This document shows, piece after piece, positions 23,977 through 32,643 of a DNA stretch of 64,000 nt. The notes under the pieces are model-generated. The model saw only the letters and a program-made list of their open reading frames with translations. It was not told the DNA's origin and made no database searches. Position 1 is the first letter of the stretch; each line of letters opens with the position of its first letter. The position numbers and the translations under genes are program-made. Source of the stretch: an uncultured Oscillospiraceae bacterium (GTDB lineage: Bacteria > Bacillota > Clostridia > Oscillospirales > Oscillospiraceae); the NCBI GenBank assembly GCA_934597175.1, contig CAKTQR010000004.1, positions 23,271 to 87,270 of the forward strand, read 5' to 3'.

Positions 23977-25846
23977 ATCACGCAAACAGCTTGACGATCT
24001 GCGCTTAAAGGCCGCCGAGGCGCTGTCGGCGCAGAAGCATAAGATCTTGGTGTGCGCAGGCTCGGGCTGCATAGCCAGCGGCTCGATGGGCGTATATGAA
24101 AAGCTCAAGACCGTTCTGGCGGACAAGGGGCTTGAAACGGAGATCTGCCTTGAGGGTCATGTCGACCACGGCGACTCCGTCGGCGTAAAAAAGAGCGGCT
24201 GCCAGGGCTTTTGCGAAATTGGCCCGCTTGTGAAAATTGAGCCCGAGGGCTATTTCTACTGCAAGGTAAAGCCCGACGACTGCGAGGATATCGTAAACGA
24301 GACCATAGCAAACGGCAGAGTAGTCGAGAGACTGCTTTACACCTGCGACGATGTTGCCTACACAAAGCAGGAGGATATCCCGTTTTATAAAAATCAGATG
24401 CATGTCGCACTTGAGCACTGCGGCGAGATAAACGCCGAGAGTATTGACGAGTACATTGCCGTCGGCGGCTACACGGCGCTTGAAAAGGCGCTGTTTGACA
24501 TGACCGGCGACGAGATAATAAGCGAAGTTTCCGACTCCGGTTTGAGAGGCAGAGGCGGCGCAGGCTTCCCCACGGGCAAAAAGTGGGCGCAGGTCGCAGC
24601 GCATAAGGAGACAAGTCAGAAGTATGTCGTCTGCAACGGCGACGAGGGCGACCCGGGCGCATTCATGGACTGCTCAATCATGGAGGGCATCCCCCACAAG
24701 ATGATAGAGGGCATGATAATCGCCGGTATCGCCACGGGCTCGGAAAACGGCTGCATTTATGTCCGTGCCGAGTACCCCCATGCGGTCGAGAGACTTACAA
24801 AGGCGATAGCTCAGGCTGAAGAGTACGGCCTCATCGGCGAGAACATCCTCGGCTCGGGCAAGAGCTTCAAGCTAAAGATAAACAAGGGCGCAGGCGCATT
24901 CGTCTGCGGCGAGGGCTCTGCTATGACGACCTCCATCGAGGGCAACCGAGGCACGCCCCGCACAAAGCCGCCCAGAAGCGTTGACCACGGTCTGTTCAAC
25001 GCCCCCACCTGCCTTAACAATGTCGAGACCTTTGCAAATGTCCCCGGTATCATCAACAAGGGCTCGAAGTGGTTTAAGTCGATAGGCACCGAGGGCAGCG
25101 CCGGCACTAAGGCGTTCTCGCTTGCCGGCAACATCAAGAACACCGGCCTTATCGAAGTGCCAATGGGCACGACGCTTCGTGAGATAGTCTTCGATATCGG
25201 CGGCGGCGTTAAGACCGGCAAGTTCAAGTCCGTTCAGGTCGGCGGCCCGTCCGGCGGCTGCCTCACCGAGGAGCACCTTGACCTGCCGCTCGATTACGAT
25301 TCTCTTAAGAAAATTGGCGCTATCATGGGCTCGGGCGGCCTCGTCGTCATGGGCGACGACACCTGCATGGTCGAGATAGCCCGCTTCTTCATGAGCTTCA
25401 CGAAAAACGAGTCCTGCGGTAAGTGCACCACCTGCCGCATGGGTATCCCCAAGATACAGGCGATACTCGAGCGCATAACTCAGGGCGAGGGCACGATGGA
25501 GGACCTCGACGAGCTCGAAAAGCTTTCAAAGCTCGTCAAGACCTGCTCGCTGTGCGGTCTCGGCAAGACGGCGACCAACCCCGTCATGAGCACCCTGCGC
25601 TACTTTAAGGACGAGTACATTGCCCATGTTCAGGACAAAAAGTGCCCTGCCCATGTGTGCAAGCCGCTGTTTGAGATAAGGATAGACCCGGATAAGTGCA
25701 TCGGCTGCACCAAGTGCGCCGTCAACTGCGCAACGGGCGCGATCACCGGCAAGCTTATGCGTGCCCACAGCATCGACCTTTCGAAGTGCACACGCTGCCG
25801 CACCTGCATTGACGGCTGTCCGACCGAAGCGATCGAGGAGGTATGA
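23966..25846 (+). CDS. NuoF-like NAD(H)/FMN subunit with extra ferredoxin domain
   Basis: The 626-residue product has an N-terminal thioredoxin-like [2Fe-2S] domain (CAGSGC...CQGFCEIGP), the NADH/FMN core (GLRGRGGAGFPTGKKW near 193; NGDEGDPGAFMD near 222; GAGAFVCGEGSAM), the [4Fe-4S] motif ESCGKCTTCRMG (about 487) and a C-terminal two-cluster ferredoxin (CIGCTKCAVNC, CTRCRTCIDGC). This is the HydB/HndC/WorB type, the flavin-containing subunit of electron-bifurcating complexes. The start overlaps nuoE by 11 bases. Its terminal ferredoxin is nearly the same as one embedded in the next gene. Confidence 0.93.
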   Translation: MKLESRKQLDDLRLKAAEALSAQKHKILVCAGSGCIASGSMGVYEKLKTVLADKGLETEICLEGHVDHGDSVGVKKSGCQGFCEIGPLVKIEPEGYFYCKVKPDDCEDIVNETIANGRVVERLLYTCDDVAYTKQEDIPFYKNQMHVALEHCGEINAESIDEYIAVGGYTALEKALFDMTGDEIISEVSDSGLRGRGGAGFPTGKKWAQVAAHKETSQKYVVCNGDEGDPGAFMDCSIMEGIPHKMIEGMIIAGIATGSENGCIYVRAEYPHAVERLTKAIAQAEEYGLIGENILGSGKSFKLKINKGAGAFVCGEGSAMTTSIEGNRGTPRTKPPRSVDHGLFNAPTCLNNVETFANVPGIINKGSKWFKSIGTEGSAGTKAFSLAGNIKNTGLIEVPMGTTLREIVFDIGGGVKTGKFKSVQVGGPSGGCLTEEHLDLPLDYDSLKKIGAIMGSGGLVVMGDDTCMVEIARFFMSFTKNESCGKCTTCRMGIPKIQAILERITQGEGTMEDLDELEKLSKLVKTCSLCGLGKTATNPVMSTLRYFKDEYIAHVQDKKCPAHVCKPLFEIRIDPDKCIGCTKCAVNCATGAITGKLMRAHSIDLSKCTRCRTCIDGCPTEAIEEV

Positions 25847-27531
25847 GTATGAGCCATATTATCATAGACGGCATCAAGTGCGAATTTGAAAATGCCCGCA
25901 ATGTTCTCGAGGTCGCTTTGAATAACGGCATCGATATCCCCAACCTGTGCTACTGCGAAAGCCTGACAACCTACGGCGGCTGCCGCCTGTGCGTCGTCGA
26001 AAACGAGCGTGGCGGCATTGAGGCTGCCTGCACGATGGTACCTAAAGACGGCGCAGTCGTGCGCACAAACACCGCTCAGCTGCGTGAGTTCAGGCAGGGC
26101 ATCCTGCAGCTGCTGCTCGAAGGTCACCGCACCGAGTGCGCCACCTGTCCGCAGTCGGGCAAGTGCAAGCTCCAGGACTACGCAAAGCGCTACGGCGTCG
26201 CCGATGTCAAGCCCGTCGACTACTGCCGTGAGCCTGTTGACGACAGCTCTCCCGCCGTTGTTATAGACCCGTCAAAGTGCATCCTGTGCGGCAAGTGCAC
26301 AAGAACCTGCCTGCAGATCCAGAATGTAAATGCAATAGATTTTATTAACCGAGGCAACGAGACGGTGCTCTCCTGCGGCATCGGATACAAGCTTGCTGAC
26401 ACCAACTGCACCTCCTGCGGCCAGTGTGCGGCAATGTGCCCCACCGGCGCACTGACGATAAAAAGCGACGCTGCCCGTGTCTGGGATGCTCTGAACGACC
26501 CGGCAAAGAAGGTCGCAGTGCAGATAGCGCCCGCCGTGAAGCTCGGCGTAATCGAAGCGTTCGGCATGCCCGCCACCGCACAGGTGATGGGCAAGATGGT
26601 CACTGCCCTGCGGCTCATGGGCGCAGACTATGTCTTTGACGCTTCCATGAGCGCCTATCAGACGATTTTGGAGGAAGCCGACGACTTCAAGACCCGCAAA
26701 AAGGGCGGCACGGTGCTCTCGTCGTATTGCCCGGCTTGGGTAAAGCATGTCGAGTGCGACCACCCCGAGCTCAAGGACAGACTGTCGGCTGCCGGCTCGC
26801 CCATGCAGATATGTGGAACGCTCATCCGCCGCAAGTACCCGGATGATGATCTTGTCTCCGTTGCGGTCATGAGCTGCGCCGCCGCAAAGGCGGAAGCACT
26901 CAGGGAAGAGAACAGCAAGGACGGCAAAAAGCCCGTCGATATAGTCATCACCACGCAGGAGCTCATCGGCATGATCCGTGAGTACGGCATGAGCTTTGCC
27001 GCCCTGCCCGACACGCCGACCGACAACTTCTTTGCGCAGGTCACGGGCGACAAGTGCAAGACCCCCGTGGCGCTCCGCATCGACCCCGATAAGTGCATCG
27101 GCTGCACCAAGTGCGCCCGCCGCTGCCCTGTCGGCGCAATTACCGGCAAGGCAAAGACTGCGCATGTCATCGACATGGATAAGTGCATCCGCTGCCGCAC
27201 CTGCATGCTCGGCTGCCCGAAGGACGCTATCGAGAATGTCTCGCTCGACGGTAAGACCAAAGTCGCCGTCGTTAACGGCCTTGCAAATGCCGACAAGCTG
27301 CTCAAAAAGATCGCTTCCGGCGAGGAAAAGTACGACTTTGTCGAGGTCATGGCATGCCCCAAGGGCTGCCCGGGCGGCGGCGGTCAGCCGGAGGAATGCA
27401 TCTTCGGCAAGATAGACCGCAGCACCGGCACATTCGAGCTCGATTTCACCTTCCCCGAACAGCCCGCCGAGCTTATTGATGTCAAAACCTTCGTCAAAGG
27501 CAAAAACAAAGAGCTCTTCAGAGTAAGATAA
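25843..27531 (+). CDS. NuoG/HydA-like Fe-S protein with degenerate H-cluster domain and embedded ferredoxin
   Basis: The 562-residue product begins like a [FeFe]-hydrogenase/NuoG: [2Fe-2S] (C36, C47, C50, C63), a His-ligated cluster (H95, C99, C102, C108) and a two-cluster ferredoxin (C146 on; C189 on). The H-cluster domain is altered: L1 reads SSYCPAW instead of TSCCPxW, L2 reads MSCAAAKAE instead of MPCxxKxxE, L3 is intact (VMACPKGCPGGGGQP, about 502-516). Between L2 and L3 the usual FGxTGGVMEAALR region is replaced by a second two-cluster ferredoxin (about 407-464). Hydrogenase activity is therefore unlikely; it probably relays electrons to ferredoxin. ATGA overlap with nuoF. Confidence 0.88.
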   Translation: MSMSHIIIDGIKCEFENARNVLEVALNNGIDIPNLCYCESLTTYGGCRLCVVENERGGIEAACTMVPKDGAVVRTNTAQLREFRQGILQLLLEGHRTECATCPQSGKCKLQDYAKRYGVADVKPVDYCREPVDDSSPAVVIDPSKCILCGKCTRTCLQIQNVNAIDFINRGNETVLSCGIGYKLADTNCTSCGQCAAMCPTGALTIKSDAARVWDALNDPAKKVAVQIAPAVKLGVIEAFGMPATAQVMGKMVTALRLMGADYVFDASMSAYQTILEEADDFKTRKKGGTVLSSYCPAWVKHVECDHPELKDRLSAAGSPMQICGTLIRRKYPDDDLVSVAVMSCAAAKAEALREENSKDGKKPVDIVITTQELIGMIREYGMSFAALPDTPTDNFFAQVTGDKCKTPVALRIDPDKCIGCTKCARRCPVGAITGKAKTAHVIDMDKCIRCRTCMLGCPKDAIENVSLDGKTKVAVVNGLANADKLLKKIASGEEKYDFVEVMACPKGCPGGGGQPEECIFGKIDRSTGTFELDFTFPEQPAELIDVKTFVKGKNKELFRVR

Positions 27532-27540
27532 AAGCAAAGA

Positions 27541-27567
27541 AAAAGCTCCCCACCGGGGAGCTTTTTT
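27541..27567. terminator. Bidirectional terminator
   Basis: AAAAGCTCCCC - ACC - GGGGAGCTTTTTT between the convergent oxidoreductase and Na/Pi symporter genes. Confidence 0.92.
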
Positions 27568-27596
27568 CATGCCTATTGGGCATGTTTATTTGGATT

Positions 27597-29345
27597 TCAT
27601 GCCTGCAAGGCATATTTATTGCGGTATGATGCGAAGGCCTGCTTGAAGTCCTCGCTGTTTTTGCGGTAGACGCTCAGGCTCTCGTGGAGGTTGAGGTTTC
27701 TGTCCTTGGCGTCGAGCACGCAGCCTGCAATGTTCGAGCAGTGGTCGCTCACTCGCTCCAGATTCGTCAGGAGATCGGACAGCACGAAGCCTGCGTCTAT
27801 GCTGCAAACACCGCTTTGCAGGCGCTGGATATGCCGTGTGCGCAATGCGTCCTTGAGCTCGTCCACGACCTGCTCGAGCGGCTCGACCATAGATGCTGCC
27901 TTGAGGTCATGCTGCGTGAACGCCGTGTCGGCAAGCCCTGCGATTTCCCGCACGGCATCTAGCATCTGCTTGAGTTCGGCCTTCGCCGTATCCGAGAACA
28001 CGATGCCCTTTTGCTGCATCTCCTCGGCGGACTCCAATATATTCACGCTGTGGTCGGCGATACGCTCAAGGTCGCCGATGAGCTTAAGGTACTCGGCGGC
28101 GGTGAGGCTGTCGGCCTCGCTGATGTGGTGTGCGCTGAGCTTGACGAGATATGTGCCGATTATATCTTCGTAGTGGTCGGTCTTATCCTCGAGCCTGCGA
28201 ATTTCATTGGCAAGCTCGGGGGTAAGATCGGTGAGAGAGTCGAGGCTTAAAAGCAGCGCCGTTTTTGTCGATGCGCTCATCTCGTCCATCAGCAGGCGGC
28301 AGCGCTCGAGAGCAAGCGTCGGGGTGGCGAGCAGGCGCTCGTCAAGCGTTTCCTCGGTTGTCGGCTGCTTGCCGTCGGGGATGAGGAAGCACACAAGCTT
28401 TTCGAGAACTCCGCCGAGCGGCAGCATGATGATAGTGCAGGCGATGTTAAACAGCGAGTGGGCGATTGCGATGCCGATCATCGTTGCGCTCTCACCGAAC
28501 AGCGCCGGGGCAAACACCGTTTTCACGATGCAGAACACCGTCAGCCAAACGATAGTGCCGATGACATTGAAGCTCAGGTGCACCATGGCGGTGCGCTTTG
28601 CGTTCTTGTTAGCGCCGACGGAGGATATAAGCGCCGTGACGCATGTGCCGATGTTCTGACCCATGATGATGGGGATGGCAGCGCCGTAGCTGACCTGACC
28701 GGTAGCAGCCAGCGCCTGCAAAATGCCGACGGAAGCCGACGACGACTGGATGATGCCGGTCAGCAGTGCACCGGCGGCAACGCCCAGAATGGGATTGGTG
28801 AACATTACAAACAGCTGCCGGAACTCGGGGACATCACGCAGTCCGGCGACAGAGCCGGACATGGCATCCATGCCATACATGAGCGTTGCAAAGCCGAGGA
28901 GGATGGTGCCGCTGTCCTTTTTGCGGTCGTCCTTGGAGAACATGTGCAGGATGATACCGATGAGGGCGAGTATCGGCGTGAACGACGAGGGCTTTAGAAG
29001 CTGGATAAACACATTGTGGCTGTCGATACCCGCAAGCGAGAGTATCCATGCCGTGACGGTCGTGCCGATGTTTGCACCCATGATGACATGAATAGACTGG
29101 CTCAGTGACATGAGCCCCGAGTTAACGAAGCCGACCGCCATGACCGTTGTCGCAGACGACGACTGGATTATCGCCGTAATGCCAAGACCCGTGAGCAGTC
29201 CCGCCCACTTATTGCTCGTGAGCCTGCCCAAAAGCGTGCGCAGGCCGCTGCCGGCTCTGCGCTCGAGCGCCTGACCCATCAGGTTCATGCCGAACAGAAA
29301 CAGACACAGGCCGCCTATTAAATTTAGTACAGAAAAAATGTTCAT
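27597..29345 (-). CDS. Na/Pi cotransporter family protein with PhoU-like tail
   Basis: The 582-residue product has the NptA/PNaS layout: duplicated membrane halves each with a QSSSATT/QSSSASVG motif (GITAIIQSSSATTVMAVGFV; GIIQSSSASVGILQALA), followed from about residue 340 by a helical PhoU-like domain. It imports phosphate with sodium. The ATG at 29345 (MNIFSVLNLIGG) is preferred, with AGGGG upstream; an in-frame codon 51 bases earlier has none. A PhoP-type box lies 76 bases upstream. It sits directly downstream of phoU on the same strand but with its own control region. Confidence 0.9.
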   Translation of the reverse strand: MNIFSVLNLIGGLCLFLFGMNLMGQALERRAGSGLRTLLGRLTSNKWAGLLTGLGITAIIQSSSATTVMAVGFVNSGLMSLSQSIHVIMGANIGTTVTAWILSLAGIDSHNVFIQLLKPSSFTPILALIGIILHMFSKDDRKKDSGTILLGFATLMYGMDAMSGSVAGLRDVPEFRQLFVMFTNPILGVAAGALLTGIIQSSSASVGILQALAATGQVSYGAAIPIIMGQNIGTCVTALISSVGANKNAKRTAMVHLSFNVIGTIVWLTVFCIVKTVFAPALFGESATMIGIAIAHSLFNIACTIIMLPLGGVLEKLVCFLIPDGKQPTTEETLDERLLATPTLALERCRLLMDEMSASTKTALLLSLDSLTDLTPELANEIRRLEDKTDHYEDIIGTYLVKLSAHHISEADSLTAAEYLKLIGDLERIADHSVNILESAEEMQQKGIVFSDTAKAELKQMLDAVREIAGLADTAFTQHDLKAASMVEPLEQVVDELKDALRTRHIQRLQSGVCSIDAGFVLSDLLTNLERVSDHCSNIAGCVLDAKDRNLNLHESLSVYRKNSEDFKQAFASYRNKYALQA

Positions 29346-29420
29346 GCCAATACCCCTTAACTCTATTATTGTTTCTTGAGCTAAGGGTATCAGCAATATG
29401 TCAAATCCAAGACCGTCAAA

Positions 29421-29440
29421 TTGTAAAATCCGTGTAAAAT
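29421..29440 (-). promoter_or_regulatory. PhoP box upstream of the Na/Pi symporter
   Basis: TTGTAAAATCCGTGTAAAAT on the plus strand, i.e. two TTTTACA half-sites 11 bp apart on the coding strand, like Bacillus PhoP boxes. The identical 20-mer lies upstream of phoP at 46609-46628. Further TTTACA-like words follow (29446-29475). Confidence 0.75.
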
Positions 29441-29462
29441 CTCGATTTTACAATTTACATTT

Positions 29463-30110
29463 TCAATTTACACTTTGAATTTCGCCCGTTTCGGTGAAAA
29501 TGACCCACTTTGCGATGTTCACGGCGTGGTCGCCGATGCGCTCGAGGTACTTTGCAATCATGAGAAGATCTATAGCGCACGAGCCCATGCTGCGGTCGTT
29601 GCGGATAGTCTCGATAAGCAGCTCCTTCATGCCGTCAAAGTGCCGGTCGACGACATCGTCATAATCTATGACCTCATGCGCCTGCTTTGTATCGTCGTTT
29701 AAAAACGCCTCCACGCTGCCGTTGACCATTTTGATGACCGACAGCGCCATGTCGTGCAGCGCCTGCTTGGGCGCATTGTCCGGCAGAGCGCCGGTCTGCA
29801 CTATCTCGGCGATATCCGCCGACTGGTTTCCGATGCGCTCAAGGTCGGTGACCATTTTAAGCGCCGCCGAAACGATGCGCAGGTCGGCAGCCACCGGCTG
29901 CTGTAATAAAAACAGCTTCAGGCACTGGGACTGCACATCCCGCTCCAGCCTGTCTATCTTCTCCGTCGTGGCGTGCACCTCGGCTGCAAGCTCAAGGTCG
30001 TTATCTTCAAGCGCCTTTGCCGCCTTGGCGATGGCAGCCTCGCAAAGAGCGCTCATGGTGCTGAGTGAATCGTGCAGCGTTTTAAGCTGCTCGTCGTATA
30101 TGCTTCGCAT
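29463..30110 (-). CDS. phoU: Phosphate transport regulator PhoU
   Basis: The 215-residue all-helical product has the duplicated PhoU domain (LAAEVHATTEKIDRLERDVQSQCLKLFLLQQPVAADLRIVSAALKMVTDLERIGNQSADIAE and its second half ending YLERIGDHAVNIAKWVIF), with the E/DRxxNQxxD metal-binding motifs. It links PstSCAB to the PhoR kinase and represses the regulon when phosphate is plentiful. It overlaps pstB by one base. The cognate phoPR genes lie 14 kb away. Confidence 0.95.
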   Translation of the reverse strand: MRSIYDEQLKTLHDSLSTMSALCEAAIAKAAKALEDNDLELAAEVHATTEKIDRLERDVQSQCLKLFLLQQPVAADLRIVSAALKMVTDLERIGNQSADIAEIVQTGALPDNAPKQALHDMALSVIKMVNGSVEAFLNDDTKQAHEVIDYDDVVDRHFDGMKELLIETIRNDRSMGSCAIDLLMIAKYLERIGDHAVNIAKWVIFTETGEIQSVN

Positions 30111-30868
30111 TATCCGAACCTCCCCGTGATGTAAGCTTCCGTTCTTTTGTCCTTCGGCATGGAGAACACGCCCTGCGTGTCACCGAACTCCACAAGCTCG
30201 CCGAGCAGGAAAAACGCCGTGCTGTCGGAAATTCTGGCGGCCTGCTGCATGTTGTGGGTCACGATGACGATGGTGTAATCCTTTTTGAGCTCCTGCGCCA
30301 GCTCCTCGATCTTGCCGGTGGAGATGGGGTCGAGGGCGCTCGTCGGCTCATCCATGAGCAGTAGCTCCGGCGCAACGGCGAGGCTTCGTGCGATGCAAAG
30401 CCTCTGCTGCTGGCCGCCGGACATGCCCAGAGCGGACTTTTTAAGTCTGTCCTTGCACTCGTCCCAGATAGCCGCACTTTTGAGCGAGGTTTCGACTATC
30501 TCGTCGAGCTTTGCCTTGGAGCGCACGCCGTGCAGCCTAGGACCGTAGGCAATGTTGTCGTAAATGCTCATGGGGAAGGGGTTGGGCTTTTGGAACACCA
30601 TGCCTATCTTCGTGCGCAGCTCGGTCACATCCGTGCCGTCGGCGTAGATATCCTCCCCCTTAAAGCTTATGCGGCCTTCGATGCGGCAATTCGGCACAAG
30701 GTCGTTCATGCGGTTGAGAGTTTTTAAAAATGTTGATTTTCCGCAGCCGGACGGGCCTATGAGGGCGGTTATCTTCTGCGGCATTATATCCATGCTGATC
30801 GAGCGCAGAGCCTGATGCTCTCCGTACCACAGCTCCAAATTTTCGGCTTTAATGATGGGATCGATCAT
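30110..30868 (-). CDS. pstB: Phosphate ABC transporter ATPase PstB
   Basis: The 252-residue product is a canonical PstB: Walker A GPSGCGKST (about 39-47), VFQKPNPFPMSIYDN, signature MSGGQQQRLCIARSLA and Walker B LLMDEPTSALDP. It energises high-affinity phosphate import. Its start overlaps the pstA stop by one base and its stop overlaps the phoU start, so the genes are translationally coupled. Confidence 0.97.
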   Translation of the reverse strand: MIDPIIKAENLELWYGEHQALRSISMDIMPQKITALIGPSGCGKSTFLKTLNRMNDLVPNCRIEGRISFKGEDIYADGTDVTELRTKIGMVFQKPNPFPMSIYDNIAYGPRLHGVRSKAKLDEIVETSLKSAAIWDECKDRLKKSALGMSGGQQQRLCIARSLAVAPELLLMDEPTSALDPISTGKIEELAQELKKDYTIVIVTHNMQQAARISDSTAFFLLGELVEFGDTQGVFSMPKDKRTEAYITGRFG

Positions 30869-31698
30869 TAGCTTTTCCTGACCTTTCTGCCGACGAGGGA
30901 GGCGGCGAGGTTAATAATGAGGGTTATGCAGATGAGTATGACGGCGATAGCGAAGGCAACATCGAACTTGCCCTCCTCGCTTGCGTATATATAAAGCGCC
31001 ACCGTGAGCGAGGCTGCTGAGGACTGAAGCGCCTTGGCAAAGCCGAGTAATTTAAGTCCGAAGCCTGCGGTGAACAGCAGCGCCGCCGATTCGCCGACCA
31101 CTCTGCCGACTGCGAGGATGCAGCCGGTGACGATGCCGTCAACGGCGTTCGGGAGCACTACGGTGCGCACCATGTGCCACTTGCCCGAGCCGAGCGCCAG
31201 CGCACCCTCACGGTACGACTGCGGCACGGCGAGAAGGCTCTCCTTGGTGTTGCTGATGACCGTCGGCAGCACCATGATTATAAGCGTGAGCGAGCCTGCG
31301 AGGATGCCCTGCCTGAGACCTAATATCTGCGTGAAAAACAGCATGCCGACAAGGCCGAAGATAATTGACGGGATGCCCGTGAGCGTTTCGACTGCAAAGC
31401 CGACGGCGTTTGAGATGCGCCTGTTTGTCGCATATTCGGTGAGATACACCGCAGCGCCCACGCCCAGCGGCACGACGATTATCATGACGAGGATAATAAG
31501 GTACAGGGTGTTTAAAATGTTCGGCAGTATGCCGATGGTGTCTGAAATGTAGCTTGTCTGCGTCGTGAGGAACTTTGCGTTTATGCCCGGGATGCCACGG
31601 TAGAGCAGGTAGCCTATGAGCCCTATCAGCAGCAGGCAGGTCGCAGCGGCGCAAAGCGACATTAAGACCTTAAGAGCGTTGTCCTTAGCTTTTCTCAT
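30868..31698 (-). CDS. pstA: Phosphate ABC transporter permease PstA
   Basis: The 276-residue product has six membrane segments and the permease coupling loop (ESLLAVPQSYREGALALGSGKWHMVRTVVLPNAVDGIVTGCILAVGRVVGESAALLFT). It also contains GIPSIIFGLVGMLFF, typical of PstA. It forms the membrane channel with PstC. It is separated from pstC by 3 bases and overlaps pstB. Confidence 0.95.
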   Translation of the reverse strand: MRKAKDNALKVLMSLCAAATCLLLIGLIGYLLYRGIPGINAKFLTTQTSYISDTIGILPNILNTLYLIILVMIIVVPLGVGAAVYLTEYATNRRISNAVGFAVETLTGIPSIIFGLVGMLFFTQILGLRQGILAGSLTLIIMVLPTVISNTKESLLAVPQSYREGALALGSGKWHMVRTVVLPNAVDGIVTGCILAVGRVVGESAALLFTAGFGLKLLGFAKALQSSAASLTVALYIYASEEGKFDVAFAIAVILICITLIINLAASLVGRKVRKS

Positions 31699-31701
31699 GC
31701 C

Positions 31702-32565
31702 TCAGTCCTCCTTTTTGTGTGATATCATGTGCAGCAGGGTGTTGACCATCATGATGAACAAAAACAGCACCAAGCTTATCGAAAACAGTGCATTTCTGTG
31801 CAGCGTGCCGTAGGAGGCGTAGGACATTTCCGAGACGATGGCTGTCGTGAGAAAGCGGACGGAGGAAAACAGACCCGGCATGTTTGCGACATTGCCTGCG
31901 ACCATGATTATCGCCATCGCTTCGCCCATCGCTCTGCCCACGCCCTGCACAACGGCAGTTGCGATGCCACGCTTAGCCGCCGGCAGCGAGACCTTGAAGT
32001 AGGTCTCGGTCTTGAGCGCACCGAGCGCAAGCGACGCCTCCTCGTACTCGGGCGGGACAGCGTCCAGCGCCGTTTTCGAGATGTTTATAATGTAGGGCAG
32101 GATCATGACCGCGAGCACCAAAATTGCCGTGAGCAGGCATGCGCCCGAGGACAGACCGAACACGCTCTGCACCGCCGGTACAACGACTATCATGCCCACA
32201 AGGCCGTAGATGACCGAGGGGATGCCCGCCAATAGCTCAACTGCGGCGTTCACGAGCTTTGCTATCTTCGGCGGGGCGACCTTTGAAAGGTACAGCGCCG
32301 TCATTATGCCTATCGGCACGCCGATGACCACCGCTCCGGCAGTGCCGTACACGCTTGTGAGGATAAACGGCAGGATGCCGAACTCGTTCGTGCCGGCGTT
32401 CCATGTGTCGCCGAACAGAAAGTCAACAAGCCCCACCTCACGGATGGCGGGTATACCGGCGATGATGAGGTAGATGCTTATAAGCAGCACGAACGCCACC
32501 GCAATTAGTCCGCATATTAAAAACAGCAGGCGAAAGCCCGTTTCTATCGTCTTTTTTCGTTTCAT
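31702..32565 (-). CDS. pstC: Phosphate ABC transporter permease PstC
   Basis: The 287-residue product has the PstC pattern: NEFGILPFILTSVYGTAGAVVIGVPIG, GIPSVIYGLVGMIVVVP and the EAA-type loop DAVPPEYEEASLALGALKTETYFKVSLPAAKRGIATAVVQGVGRAMGEAMAIIMVAGN. GGAG lies 7 bases before the ATG. It follows pstS after an intercistronic hairpin. Confidence 0.95.
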   Translation of the reverse strand: MKRKKTIETGFRLLFLICGLIAVAFVLLISIYLIIAGIPAIREVGLVDFLFGDTWNAGTNEFGILPFILTSVYGTAGAVVIGVPIGIMTALYLSKVAPPKIAKLVNAAVELLAGIPSVIYGLVGMIVVVPAVQSVFGLSSGACLLTAILVLAVMILPYIINISKTALDAVPPEYEEASLALGALKTETYFKVSLPAAKRGIATAVVQGVGRAMGEAMAIIMVAGNVANMPGLFSSVRFLTTAIVSEMSYASYGTLHRNALFSISLVLFLFIMMVNTLLHMISHKKED

Positions 32566-32596
32566 GGACAGCTCCTAAAGTTAGTTGCTTAATTGG

Positions 32597-32624
32597 AATG
32601 CCCCGTGTGCGAACACGGGGCATT
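32597..32624 (-). other. Intercistronic hairpin between pstS and pstC
   Basis: AATGCCCCGTG/CACGGGGCATT, 11-bp perfect stem. On the minus strand no T-run follows, so it probably stabilises the pstS message or partly terminates, giving excess binding protein over permeases. Confidence 0.7.
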
Positions 32625-32643
32625 GTTTTTGCTTTGCCGAAGC

